Position numbers and translations under genes: made by a program. From Niveibacterium sp. 24ML (GTDB lineage: Bacteria > Pseudomonadota > Gammaproteobacteria > Burkholderiales > Rhodocyclaceae): 64,000 nt of DNA. Below the pieces are notes generated by a model. It did no database searches. It was not told the DNA's origin and worked only from the letters and a program-made list of their open reading frames with translations. The stretch spans positions 62,001 to 126,000 of the forward strand of contig NZ_JAPFHA010000008.1 in NCBI RefSeq assembly GCF_026586805.1. The letters are read 5' to 3'. Below are positions 9,315 through 16,542 of the stretch, one piece after another (position 1 is the first letter of the stretch; every line of letters begins with the position of its first letter).

Positions 9315-9613
9315 CCCCACCCTCCTCAATTCGCCATGGCGCGTGGCACCACGGGCACCGGTCGCGCCCCCGCGACTTGTGCCAGAATTCCCCCGTTGGT
9401 CTGCGTAGCCGGTCATCGCCGCTACGTCGGAGCGCCTGGCGCCGAAGCCTGCTGAATCCCCCGCAGCACGCTTGTTCCCCTGCACCTTGCGCTTTTTACT
9501 TGGTCCCGGCTTCGGGCTCAATCGTGCAGTGCCGCACGGGGGTCGAATCCGGAATGGTCTTCACCATAGCCAAGCGTGCTTACGGCGCGCTGTCACCATA
9601 CGGACAATCGAAT

Positions 9614-10288
9614 ATGAGCACGCTTGCAGACTTGCTGCGCGACAGCCTCTGGATCGGCGATCTCACCGACGCGCAGCGCATGCGCGTGGAACGCGAAGTG
9701 CAGGTGCGCTACTACGCGGCCGGCAGCACGGTGGTGCGCAAGGGGGATGCAGTAGAACACTGGACCGGCGTGGTCGACGGCTTGGTCAAGATCAACGCCT
9801 TTTCGGCCGATGGGCGCTCGACGACCTTCACCGGCGTGCCGCGTGGCGGCTGGTTCGGCGAGGGTTCGCTGCTGAAGAACGAGATCCGCAAGTACGATGC
9901 GATCGCGCTGCGCGATTCGCATGTCGCGCTGATGCCGCGTGCGACCTTCATGTACCTGCTCGATACCAGCATCCCCTTCAACCGCTTCCTGCTCACGCAG
10001 ATCAACGAGCGGCTCGGCCAGATCATCGGCATGCTCGAATACGATCGCCTGCTTGAACCGGACGGCCGCGTCGCCCGCTGCCTCGCAGGGCTCTTCAACC
10101 CGGTGCTCTACCCCGGTATCGGCGCGCAGTTGCAGATTTCGCAGGAGGAGATCGGTTACCTTGCTGGGGTCTCGCGCCAGCGGGTGAACCAGGCGCTCAA
10201 GGTGCTCGAGCAGGCCGATTTGCTGCAGGTGGAATACGGCGGCCTGGTGATCAAGGATCTGAACGGCCTTCGCAGCTTCGGCGCATAG
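9614..10288 (+). CDS. Crp/Fnr-family transcriptional regulator
   Basis: 224 aa from the ATG at 9614; an upstream in-frame ATG at 9554 would add 20 residues, and neither start has a clear Shine-Dalgarno. The N-terminal cyclic-nucleotide-binding fold reads VVRKGDAVEHWTGVVDGLVKI and GWFGEGSLL. A helix-turn-helix follows (ISQEEIGYLAGVSRQRVNQAL). There is no FNR-type N-terminal cysteine cluster, so it is not an iron-sulfur sensor. It is divergent from the ligase-liv operon across roughly 300 bp, which makes it the probable regulator of that operon (inference). Confidence 0.88.
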   Translation: MSTLADLLRDSLWIGDLTDAQRMRVEREVQVRYYAAGSTVVRKGDAVEHWTGVVDGLVKINAFSADGRSTTFTGVPRGGWFGEGSLLKNEIRKYDAIALRDSHVALMPRATFMYLLDTSIPFNRFLLTQINERLGQIIGMLEYDRLLEPDGRVARCLAGLFNPVLYPGIGAQLQISQEEIGYLAGVSRQRVNQALKVLEQADLLQVEYGGLVIKDLNGLRSFGA

Positions 10289-10330
10289 CTGGCGCCGCGT
10301 TCACGGCTCGACGACCAGACCATCAAAAGA

Positions 10331-10360
10331 AAAGCCCCATCGTTTCCGATGGGGCTTTTT
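10331..10360. terminator. bidirectional rho-independent terminator
   Basis: AAAGCCCCAT-cgtttcc-GATGGGGCTTTTT: an 8-9 bp GC-rich stem flanked by A and T tracts on both sides. It lies between the convergent crp-like and ompA-like genes and can serve both. Confidence 0.93.
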
Positions 10361-10380
10361 GCTCTCGGGTTACCGAAGCA

Positions 10381-11412
10381 TTACGGCATGCGGGTGCCGA
10401 TGACTTCGATTTCCACGCGGCGGTTGGTTTGCAGACATGCGATCAACAGCTTGTTGCTGTTGTTGTCAGCGCCAAGGCCGGTACACGGTGCGATCGGGTT
10501 GGCTTCGCCCTTGCCTTCGGTGGCGATGCGGTTCGCATCGATACCCTGCTCGACCAGGAAGTTCTTGACCGCAGCCGCACGCTTCTCGGACAGCGCCTGG
10601 TTGTACTTGTCGGAACCAAGGCGGTCGGTGTAACCGACGGCGGTGATCACTTCAAGGGTCGAGAGCTTCTTGGCTTCAGCCGCGAACTCGGTCAGCTTGG
10701 CCTTGCCGTCGTCGCGCAGATCGGCCTTGTTGAAGTCGAACAGTGCGTCAGCCGCCATCGTCACCTTCTGTGCGGAAGGCTTCGGCGCTGCTACAGGCGC
10801 TGGGGCAGGCTTGGCTGCCGGAGCTACCGGTGCGGCAACCGGAGCCGCCTTCGCCGGCACGCTGAACACCCAGCCCAAGCCGATGCGGTACATGATGTTG
10901 CCGCTCGAACCCAGATCTTCTCCCCAGTACTTCTCATCGGTGAAGCCGTAGACGTAACGGGCATCAAGCTGGGTAAAGAATTGCTCACCGAAGAAGAGCT
11001 GGGCACCCAGACCGCCGTTCACGTAGCCCGCATTCTTTTTCAGCTTGTTGCCGTTGGAGCTGACCGTGTCTGCTTCAACACCGCCGCCTGCCAGCAGGAA
11101 GGGACGGAACTTGCCGCGCGAGAACAGCCACAGGGCATCGGCACCGAAGAGGTTCTGACGATAAGCGTAGGGGTCATTCGAACGGTTGCCGAATGCGCTG
11201 AGCTGAATGTCGAACGACTGCGACACCGGCTTGCCGAAGGAAATGCCACCGCCGACATCAAGGTCGTCAGCCATCCAGTCCTTGTCCGAATCAAGCGTTG
11301 TAACGCTCGGCAGGACGTAAGCGGACGGGTTGTATGCCATCTGGGCATTTGCCGAGGCGGCCAGGCCAAGCAGCCCGACTGCGATGGCGATGCGGGTCAT
11401 TTTTACGGACAT
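10381..11412 (-). CDS. OmpA-family outer-membrane protein
   Basis: 343 aa with a signal peptide (GLLGLAASANAQ). Residues about 25-180 form an OmpA-like eight-stranded barrel with alternating residues. An Ala/Pro hinge (AAPVAAPVAPAAKPAPAPVAA) follows, then a C-terminal OmpA peptidoglycan-binding domain from about residue 215. That domain includes ALFDFNKADLRDDGK, VGYTDRLGSDKYNQALSEKRA and the terminal NRRVEIEVIG. Two Cys (in IAPCTG and LIACLQ) form the usual disulfide loop. GGAG precedes the ATG. It anchors the outer membrane to the cell wall. Confidence 0.95.
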   Translation of the reverse strand: MSVKMTRIAIAVGLLGLAASANAQMAYNPSAYVLPSVTTLDSDKDWMADDLDVGGGISFGKPVSQSFDIQLSAFGNRSNDPYAYRQNLFGADALWLFSRGKFRPFLLAGGGVEADTVSSNGNKLKKNAGYVNGGLGAQLFFGEQFFTQLDARYVYGFTDEKYWGEDLGSSGNIMYRIGLGWVFSVPAKAAPVAAPVAPAAKPAPAPVAAPKPSAQKVTMAADALFDFNKADLRDDGKAKLTEFAAEAKKLSTLEVITAVGYTDRLGSDKYNQALSEKRAAAVKNFLVEQGIDANRIATEGKGEANPIAPCTGLGADNNSNKLLIACLQTNRRVEIEVIGTRMP

Positions 11413-11837
11413 AGCGATCTCCTGTAGTGCGATTGAATTTATGTTTATTGATGACGTGAGACGAGTTCCGGCGGTACTACAAAGTGAAAACCAGTTTCAC
11501 CCCTGTTTATAGCTTCTTCAAACAGCCAGCGACACCCGATTACGATGGCCTTAGGGGCGGCACAAGGAATCGCGGTGTTGCACATTTCATGAGTTCGGAT
11601 GAACGTAATCGCTGTCTGACGCCGCCCTGGCCCAAGAACCTCATCTACCGACAGGCGGACGACAGCATTCTACGCCCCGCTTCGATTACATGACGGTTTC
11701 GTTTCAGGATATTGCGCACCACAGGGCGGGCTTTTGTGGCGATTTCGACAAGTCGTGGCGCGAACTTGCCGGACTGGAGCAAGAAGCGCACGGGCAAATT
11801 CCTGCTGTGGTGACTTAATTCACACTCAATTGAGCGA
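11413..11837. other. 425-bp intergenic region without recognised gene
   Basis: It holds the ompA-like promoter side (11413-11500) and then lower-GC sequence. The short open frames on both strands have no export signal, no good ribosome-binding site and no recognisable domain. I see no tRNA, repeat or strong terminator here. Confidence 0.6.
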
Positions 11838-12275
11838 TCAAGCGCGAATCGGTGCCATGACCGTCGCATCGCCCAACAAGACGGGTTTTCCGCTCACGCT
11901 GCAAACGCATTCGAGTTCAACCCGGTTCTTTTCCTTGTCCACCGATTTGACGGTAACGGTGGCTTCGACGGTATCGCCCAGTTTTACCGGCCGACGAAAT
12001 CGCAAGGATTGCCCCAGATATACCGTGCCGGGGCCGGGCAACTGGTTGCCGAGCAGCGCCGAGAACAGGCTGGCGGTGAGCATTCCATGGACGATCCGGG
12101 TGCCGAACTGCGTACTTGCCGCATAGGCTTCATCAAGATGGACCGGGTTGGTGTCGGTGGATACCTCGGCAAATGCGCGTACCTCCGACTCGGTGAATGC
12201 TTTGCTGAGGGTCGCCGATTCGCCGGGCATCAGCTCGTCGAGATAGCGGGGCGCTGCGTTTGCATGCTGAGTCAT
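11838..12275 (-). CDS. MaoC-like (R)-specific enoyl-CoA hydratase
   Basis: 145 aa hot-dog-fold protein of the PhaJ type. The hydratase motif is complete: AFAEVSTDTNPVHLDEAYA, with catalytic Asp41 and His46, followed by RIVHGML. It hydrates trans-2-enoyl-CoA to (R)-3-hydroxyacyl-CoA, linking beta-oxidation to polyhydroxyalkanoate synthesis. A PHA depolymerase is encoded at 42.9 kb, so PHA metabolism is plausible. It stands alone, with the DUF4105 gene 56 bp upstream on the same strand. Confidence 0.9.
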   Translation of the reverse strand: MTQHANAAPRYLDELMPGESATLSKAFTESEVRAFAEVSTDTNPVHLDEAYAASTQFGTRIVHGMLTASLFSALLGNQLPGPGTVYLGQSLRFRRPVKLGDTVEATVTVKSVDKEKNRVELECVCSVSGKPVLLGDATVMAPIRA

Positions 12276-12331
12276 GTCTGCTTTCCTTGAACAATCGCGC
12301 CGTTGCTGGGCGCACTACGGTGTTTGTCTGA

Positions 12332-13327
12332 TCAGTCTGCAGGCCGCGGCGGCAGCTCGGCCCGGATACGCGTGGAAAAGTCCGCGGCGCTGCCTGCCTG
12401 CTTGGCGCGCTGCGTGATGTCGCTGCGGGTACGTAGCTCCGCCAGGGGCATCGTTGTATTGACGACCCGTTCCTCATACGCCATTTCGTCAAGATGCCCA
12501 TTGGCAATGATTCGCCAATCGAACAGGCGGCTGATGCCGAACACATGTTTGACGTTCTTGAAGATGGCCGTGGTGCAGTTGGTTGTCAGGGCGTTGTACC
12601 AGTCGGGCTTTCGCGCCAGGGCATTGAAGGATTCCACATAACCTTCAAGCAGCTTGCGGGCAGATTCCGGGGAGGTGTTCAGTCGATATAGTCGGATCTG
12701 CTCCTTGCGATAATTGGTTCGCACGCCAAGGACATCGCGCTCGTCGGCCACCACGTAGTAAAGCTCGAACTGGCGGAAGAAGCCCAAGACGGCGGAGTAT
12801 TCCTCACCCTTTTCCTTGCGCGTTTCAATCGAGATCGCCAGCGGCGCTTGATCCTTGAACTGCCAGCTCAGGATCGTGTGCCCATATTGCGTTGGCCCCC
12901 AGAAGCTGATTGCCAGATCCAGCCCTTCCAGTTTCGACAGGTCGTAACGGCGGGTTTCCCAGTGCGGGACGAAGTCGGCATCGCTGGAGCGATACTCAAA
13001 ATTGCGCAGGTTCTTGATGACCAGCGTATCGCCTTCAATCGTCGCGGTGGGCAGCTGGCTGACGTCCGTGAGCCACGCACGATCGTTGCTAGCCGGTATC
13101 GTAAGCCACCAGATCGCAACGAGGCCCCAGGCGGCGATGCCAAGCAGCGCCGCGCGCCGGAACGGTTTGATCTTCCACATGATCAAAGCCAGGCCGGCCA
13201 GATAAGCCCCGCACAGCGAGCCAGCCAGCGCGCGTGAAGCGGGGCCATCAACCCAGATTGCCGCAAGCGCCCAAAGGCTTAGCAAGAAGGCAGCAAATCC
13301 GAGTAGAACACGAAGGAACACGCGCAT
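12332..13327 (-). CDS. DUF4105 (Lnb N-terminal periplasmic domain) membrane protein
   Basis: 331 aa. Three hydrophobic segments at the N-terminus (residues about 5-25, 33-50, 58-78) are followed by a large extracytoplasmic domain. The domain contains the DUF4105 hallmarks NFEYRSSDADFVPHWETRRYDLSKLEGLDL, WGPTQYGHTILSWQF and WYNALTTNCTTAIF, where the NC pair is the conserved putative active site. Papain-like or acyl-transfer chemistry has been suggested for related Lnb proteins. The substrate here is unknown. The stop lies 56 bp before the hydratase ATG. Confidence 0.85.
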   Translation of the reverse strand: MRVFLRVLLGFAAFLLSLWALAAIWVDGPASRALAGSLCGAYLAGLALIMWKIKPFRRAALLGIAAWGLVAIWWLTIPASNDRAWLTDVSQLPTATIEGDTLVIKNLRNFEYRSSDADFVPHWETRRYDLSKLEGLDLAISFWGPTQYGHTILSWQFKDQAPLAISIETRKEKGEEYSAVLGFFRQFELYYVVADERDVLGVRTNYRKEQIRLYRLNTSPESARKLLEGYVESFNALARKPDWYNALTTNCTTAIFKNVKHVFGISRLFDWRIIANGHLDEMAYEERVVNTTMPLAELRTRSDITQRAKQAGSAADFSTRIRAELPPRPAD

Positions 13328-13572
13328 TGATCAACCCCTGTGCCATTTGACTGCCGCCAGCCTAGCGGCAAGACGATGCCGCGTCCACGCGCGCAGCGGT
13401 ATCGTCCACGCTATCGGTATGGCATAGGTGTTTTCATCAAAGTGTGACGCCCGACGCATCCGGGCGGAGGCAGTTTCCGATCGCGGAAACGACGACGGTA
13501 TGATTTTGTCGTTCTACGAACTATTTACAATTCTGGCGCCCGACGCTCAGCGAGCAATCATCCGAGGTCATT

Positions 13573-14145
13573 GTGGGACTCTTCGATCAACTCAAATCCA
13601 TCCTCGCCAAGGCCCCCGCTCCTTCCAGCCAGACGCCGCTGCCGCAGCCCGGCCTGAGTACCGGCGAGCAGCATGTGGATCGCCGGGTGCGTGAAAGGCA
13701 TGATGCACGCCCCGGGACCAGCGCCCTGATCGTTGACGACTCACCCACCATCGTTGCGGCGCTGCGCAAGATGCTCAACTCGGCCGGCTATGTCACGCTT
13801 GAGGCGTTGACCGCTGAAGATGGCATCGAGATCGCGCGCGACCTCACGCCGGACATCATCTTCCTCGACATCGTGCTGCCGGGCATGAACGGCTTTGCCG
13901 CACTTCGCACGCTGCGCCGCGACCCGCTGACGCGCGATATTCCGGTAATCATGATCAGCGGCAACGAACAGGCAACCGAGCAGTTCTTCGGCACCCGTAT
14001 CGGGGCCGACGATTTCATGAAGAAGCCTTTCTCAAGGCTGGAAGTCTTTGCCCGGATCGAACGCCTGCTCGATGCCGACATGGTGCCTCGCCGCGTCAGC
14101 ACAGGTGCCGCGGAAGCCGCGCGGGACGCCGGCGCGCAAGCCTGA
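13573..14145 (+). CDS. PilH-like single-receiver response regulator
   Basis: 190 aa starting at GTG (GAGG 7 nt upstream). A non-conserved 48-residue N-terminus rich in Pro and Arg precedes a CheY-like receiver. Acidic residues Asp55-Asp56, phospho-acceptor Asp99 in FLDIVLPGMNG, Ser129, and Lys151 in FMKKPF are all present. There is no output domain, so it acts by protein interaction as PilH, PilG and CheY do. No chemotaxis genes flank it. It ends 8 bp before the convergent rtcR stop. Confidence 0.88.
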   Translation: MGLFDQLKSILAKAPAPSSQTPLPQPGLSTGEQHVDRRVRERHDARPGTSALIVDDSPTIVAALRKMLNSAGYVTLEALTAEDGIEIARDLTPDIIFLDIVLPGMNGFAALRTLRRDPLTRDIPVIMISGNEQATEQFFGTRIGADDFMKKPFSRLEVFARIERLLDADMVPRRVSTGAAEAARDAGAQA

Positions 14146-14153
14146 TCGGGCGG

Positions 14154-15740
14154 CTACTTCGCCGATAGCTGCTGCCATTCCAGATCGAATCGCGCAAGGT
14201 ATTTCCGCAAGCGGTCGGCATCGTTGATCTTGGCCTTTTGCAGGCGCGATGCGCCAAACAAGCGCCGGCCGGCGTCTGAAAGTGACGCCGATCGGCGGCA
14301 GACTTCCGCCACGCTCTCAAGCTGCAAACGATCGAATAGATCCAGCGTTGCCAAGCGCTCGCCCAGCAGGTCGGCGAGCGGATTCGCACTTGGGCCGCCC
14401 CAGGCGCCGCGCAGCCGAGCCAGTTCCTCCACCACCACCGCTTCGGTGATTCTGCCGGTATCGGACAAGGTGGCCATCCGCGTCACCGACGCCGACAACT
14501 CGCGGAAGTTGCCCGACCAGCGTGCATCCGGCCCGGTGGCAAACTTCAGGTAGGCACGCTTGGCCTCGGCATTGAAGCGCACCTGCTCGCCGTGCTCGCG
14601 GGCGTATCGATCGAGTTCAAAATCCAGGTTCGGTTCGATGTCCTCCGCCCGCTCTGCAAGGCCGGGCAGGGTGTAGGTCCACAGGTTGATCCGCGCGTAC
14701 AAGTCTTCGCGGAAGCGGCCTTCCGCCACCCACTGTCTGAGGTCGCGTACCGTGCCGGCAATCAGCTGGAAGTCGCTCTCCACTTCGCGGTCGCCGCCGA
14801 AGGGGAAGAAGCGCTTTTCTTCGATTGCCTTGAGCAGCATGGCCTGTTCGTCGAGCCCCAACTCACCGATTTCGTCGAGGAACAGCAGCCCGCCATCGGC
14901 GCTGCGCAGCAGGCCAGCGCGTTCGCTCTGTGCGCCGGTGAAGGCGCCCTTCACATGACCGAACAGTGCTGACATCGCGCTGTCACCCCGCAGCGTGGCG
15001 CAGTTCACTTCGACAAAACGCCCCGCCAGCTGGTGGCGCGTCTTCTTCATCTCATACACCCGCCGCGCCAGCAGCGACTTGCCCGCACCGGTCGGCCCGC
15101 AGAGCAGCATCGGCGCCTTCGAGCGCACCGCGACCCGTTCGATCTGCTCGATCATCCGATTGAAGCTCGCGTTGCGCGTGGCGATGCCCGATTTCAGGAA
15201 AGACACCGTGGCATCGCGCTCGCGCGCAAAGCGGGTGGCGATGTGGTCGTAGCGCGAGAGATCGAGGTCGATCACCGCGTAGCTGCCCACCACTTCGCCC
15301 GCCTCTTTCTTGCGCGGCGGCGAGGTCTGCACCAGCTTGGCCGGCAGGTAGCGCGCCTCGGCGAGCAGGAACCAGCAGATCTGCGCCACGTGCGTGCCGG
15401 TGGTGATGTGGATCAGGTAGTCCTCGGCTTCGGTGTCGAAGCGGTAGCCGTGCGCAAAGTCGTGCAGCGCGGCGTAGACCTCCTCGAAATCCCACGGATC
15501 GCGCAGGTTGATCTCGACGCCGCGCACCTCGGTTTCCGGCGAGATGGCCGCGATGTCCAGCTTCAAACGCTCGAACAAGCCACGGCTGCGCGGGTCATGC
15601 AGCAGCTCGACGCGGTGCACGATGAGATCGTCCTGCTGGCACAGGCTCACCGTCGGCCGCCATTTCTCCCAGCGCTGGCTGCCCTTGCCGACGTAGTCGA
15701 GCACGGTTCCGACAAAGCCGATCGCAACAGTCCTTCTCAT
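14154..15740 (-). CDS. rtcR: RtcR, sigma54-dependent activator of the RNA-repair operon
   Basis: 528 aa, the normal RtcR length. Residues 1-180 are the CARF-type sensor domain (TVAIGFVGTVLDYVGKG; HITTGTHVAQICWFLLAEARYLPAKLVQTSPP). The AAA+ domain has Walker A GPTGAGKS (215-222), the sigma54-contact loop GAFTGA (265-270) and Walker B GGLLFLDEIGEL. The C-terminal DNA-binding helices are degenerate. In Salmonella, RtcR responds to RNA fragments bearing 2',3'-cyclic phosphates and activates the rtc operon. Here it is divergent from exactly such an operon with a near-consensus sigma54 promoter. Confidence 0.96.
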   Translation of the reverse strand: MRRTVAIGFVGTVLDYVGKGSQRWEKWRPTVSLCQQDDLIVHRVELLHDPRSRGLFERLKLDIAAISPETEVRGVEINLRDPWDFEEVYAALHDFAHGYRFDTEAEDYLIHITTGTHVAQICWFLLAEARYLPAKLVQTSPPRKKEAGEVVGSYAVIDLDLSRYDHIATRFARERDATVSFLKSGIATRNASFNRMIEQIERVAVRSKAPMLLCGPTGAGKSLLARRVYEMKKTRHQLAGRFVEVNCATLRGDSAMSALFGHVKGAFTGAQSERAGLLRSADGGLLFLDEIGELGLDEQAMLLKAIEEKRFFPFGGDREVESDFQLIAGTVRDLRQWVAEGRFREDLYARINLWTYTLPGLAERAEDIEPNLDFELDRYAREHGEQVRFNAEAKRAYLKFATGPDARWSGNFRELSASVTRMATLSDTGRITEAVVVEELARLRGAWGGPSANPLADLLGERLATLDLFDRLQLESVAEVCRRSASLSDAGRRLFGASRLQKAKINDADRLRKYLARFDLEWQQLSAK

Positions 15741-15875
15741 ACGAGCATCCGGGATAAGGTCCTAGCTCACAGTCTAACAATTCATGAGTACCACGCAGGG
15801 TGCCGTCGCGACGATCTCGATCAAAATCCTTTCAAAACAGTCGGTTGTGGGGGAAGTGCCGGAAACACCGGGCAT

Positions 15876-15891
15876 TGGCACGCTATTCGCA
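15876..15891 (+). promoter_or_regulatory. sigma54 promoter of the RNA-repair operon
   Basis: TTGGCACGctatTCGCA matches the consensus TGGCACG-N4-TTGC with one mismatch in the -12 box and exact spacing. Transcription would start near 15902, upstream of the structured leader. The position, 135 bp from the divergent rtcR start, leaves room for RtcR binding sites. A perfect 10-bp palindrome CGTCGCGACG at 15804-15813 is one candidate. Confidence 0.88.
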
Positions 15892-15901
15892 ATAGGGATG
15901 G

Positions 15902-16071
15902 CATCGCAAAGCCTGAAGCAATGGTCCACGAGCTGGGTGTCCAAGCCCGCTGGTGCCACGAAGCCAGTGGTTTATCCACCGTCGTTTCGTGGCATGCCAC
16001 CGCGAAGGCGTGCGAAGGATGGATGGCCGCAATCGGGCGCTTGCCGGGTTCGAGTCCCGTCGCGCCCACCA
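15902..16071 (+). ncRNA. structured leader RNA with tRNA-like T-arm/ACCA 3' end (Y RNA-like candidate)
   Basis: About 170 nt between the sigma54 promoter and the first ORF. Three hairpins are visible. (1) 15931-15951: AGC-u-GGG pairs CCC-GCU. (2) 15954-15994: a 9-bp stem TGCCACGAA/TTCGTGGCA over an inner GTGG/CCAC. Its CACGAAG...GTGG pattern recalls the Ro60/Rsr-binding stem of Y RNAs. (3) 16035-16071: GGGCGC/GCGCCC stacked on CGGG-TTCGAGT-CCCG, a canonical TTCRANY T-loop, then ACCA. YrlA-type Y RNAs of rtc operons are known tRNA mimics. Assignment as one is inference, since no rsr gene is nearby. The ends are estimated. Confidence 0.62.
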
Positions 16072-16089
16072 GGGTTCTGGAGTGACAAC

Positions 16090-16542
16090 ATGAAAAGTGG
16101 CAAACAACGAAGGGCCGAGATCAAACACGCCCGGCTGCAGCGCCGAAGCCGGCGAGAACAGGCGCTCGCGCGTGTTCTGGCGCGGACTGCCCGGCCAGGT
16201 CATGGCGCCGCCCGCTGCGACGCAGCCAGACTGGCGCCCGCCAACAGCTGCGGGCTGCCCGAATTCGTGCGGCGCGGCTACTACGAAGACCAGCCTTTCC
16301 GCTGCAAGGACTGCGGGGCGGCGTGCGTATGGACCGCTGCCAGCCAGAAATGGTGGTACGAAGTCATGCAAGGCGGTATCGAAACACGCGCGGTGCGCTG
16401 CACCGCCTGTCGCGCCCGCGAACGCGCCCGCAAGGCGCAGGCGAGGCGCGTGCAACAGGAAGGGTCGCGGGCACGGGCAATACGTCCCGCAGAAAACAAG
16501 AACAGAGGAAATTCGAATGCACTACCAGACGCTACAAACTGA
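16090..16542 (+). CDS. probable zinc-ribbon domain protein of the rtc operon
   Basis: 150 aa. The N-terminal half is basic and low in secondary-structure cues (RRAEIKHARLQRRSRREQ). Residues 64-112 match the probable zinc-ribbon domain family: YYEDQPFRCKDCGAACVWTA, QKWWYEV, and AVRCTACRARERARK. Zinc ligands are Cys72, Cys75, Cys104 and Cys107. The tail is again basic. An RNA-binding or RNP-adapter role in RNA repair is inferred from charge and context only. GGAG at 16079-16082 supports the ATG at 16090. The gene overlaps the rtcB start by 26 nt, implying translational coupling. Confidence 0.82.
   Translation: MKSGKQRRAEIKHARLQRRSRREQALARVLARTARPGHGAARCDAARLAPANSCGLPEFVRRGYYEDQPFRCKDCGAACVWTAASQKWWYEVMQGGIETRAVRCTACRARERARKAQARRVQQEGSRARAIRPAENKNRGNSNALPDATN

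Noticed and set aside
9554-9613. A 20-residue N-terminal extension of the Crp/Fnr protein
   Set aside because: It is not conserved-looking and has no better ribosome-binding site; kept only as an alternative start.
11645-11869. A 74-aa minus-strand ORF before the MaoC-like gene's end
   Set aside because: It overlaps the 3' end of the hydratase gene in another frame and has no ribosome-binding site or conserved features.
16021-16071. A complete tRNA gene ending in ACCA
   Set aside because: The T-arm and acceptor-like stem are good, but the 5' acceptor strand directly abuts the T-arm and no D-arm or anticodon arm fits between them, so it is a tRNA-like module rather than a tRNA.
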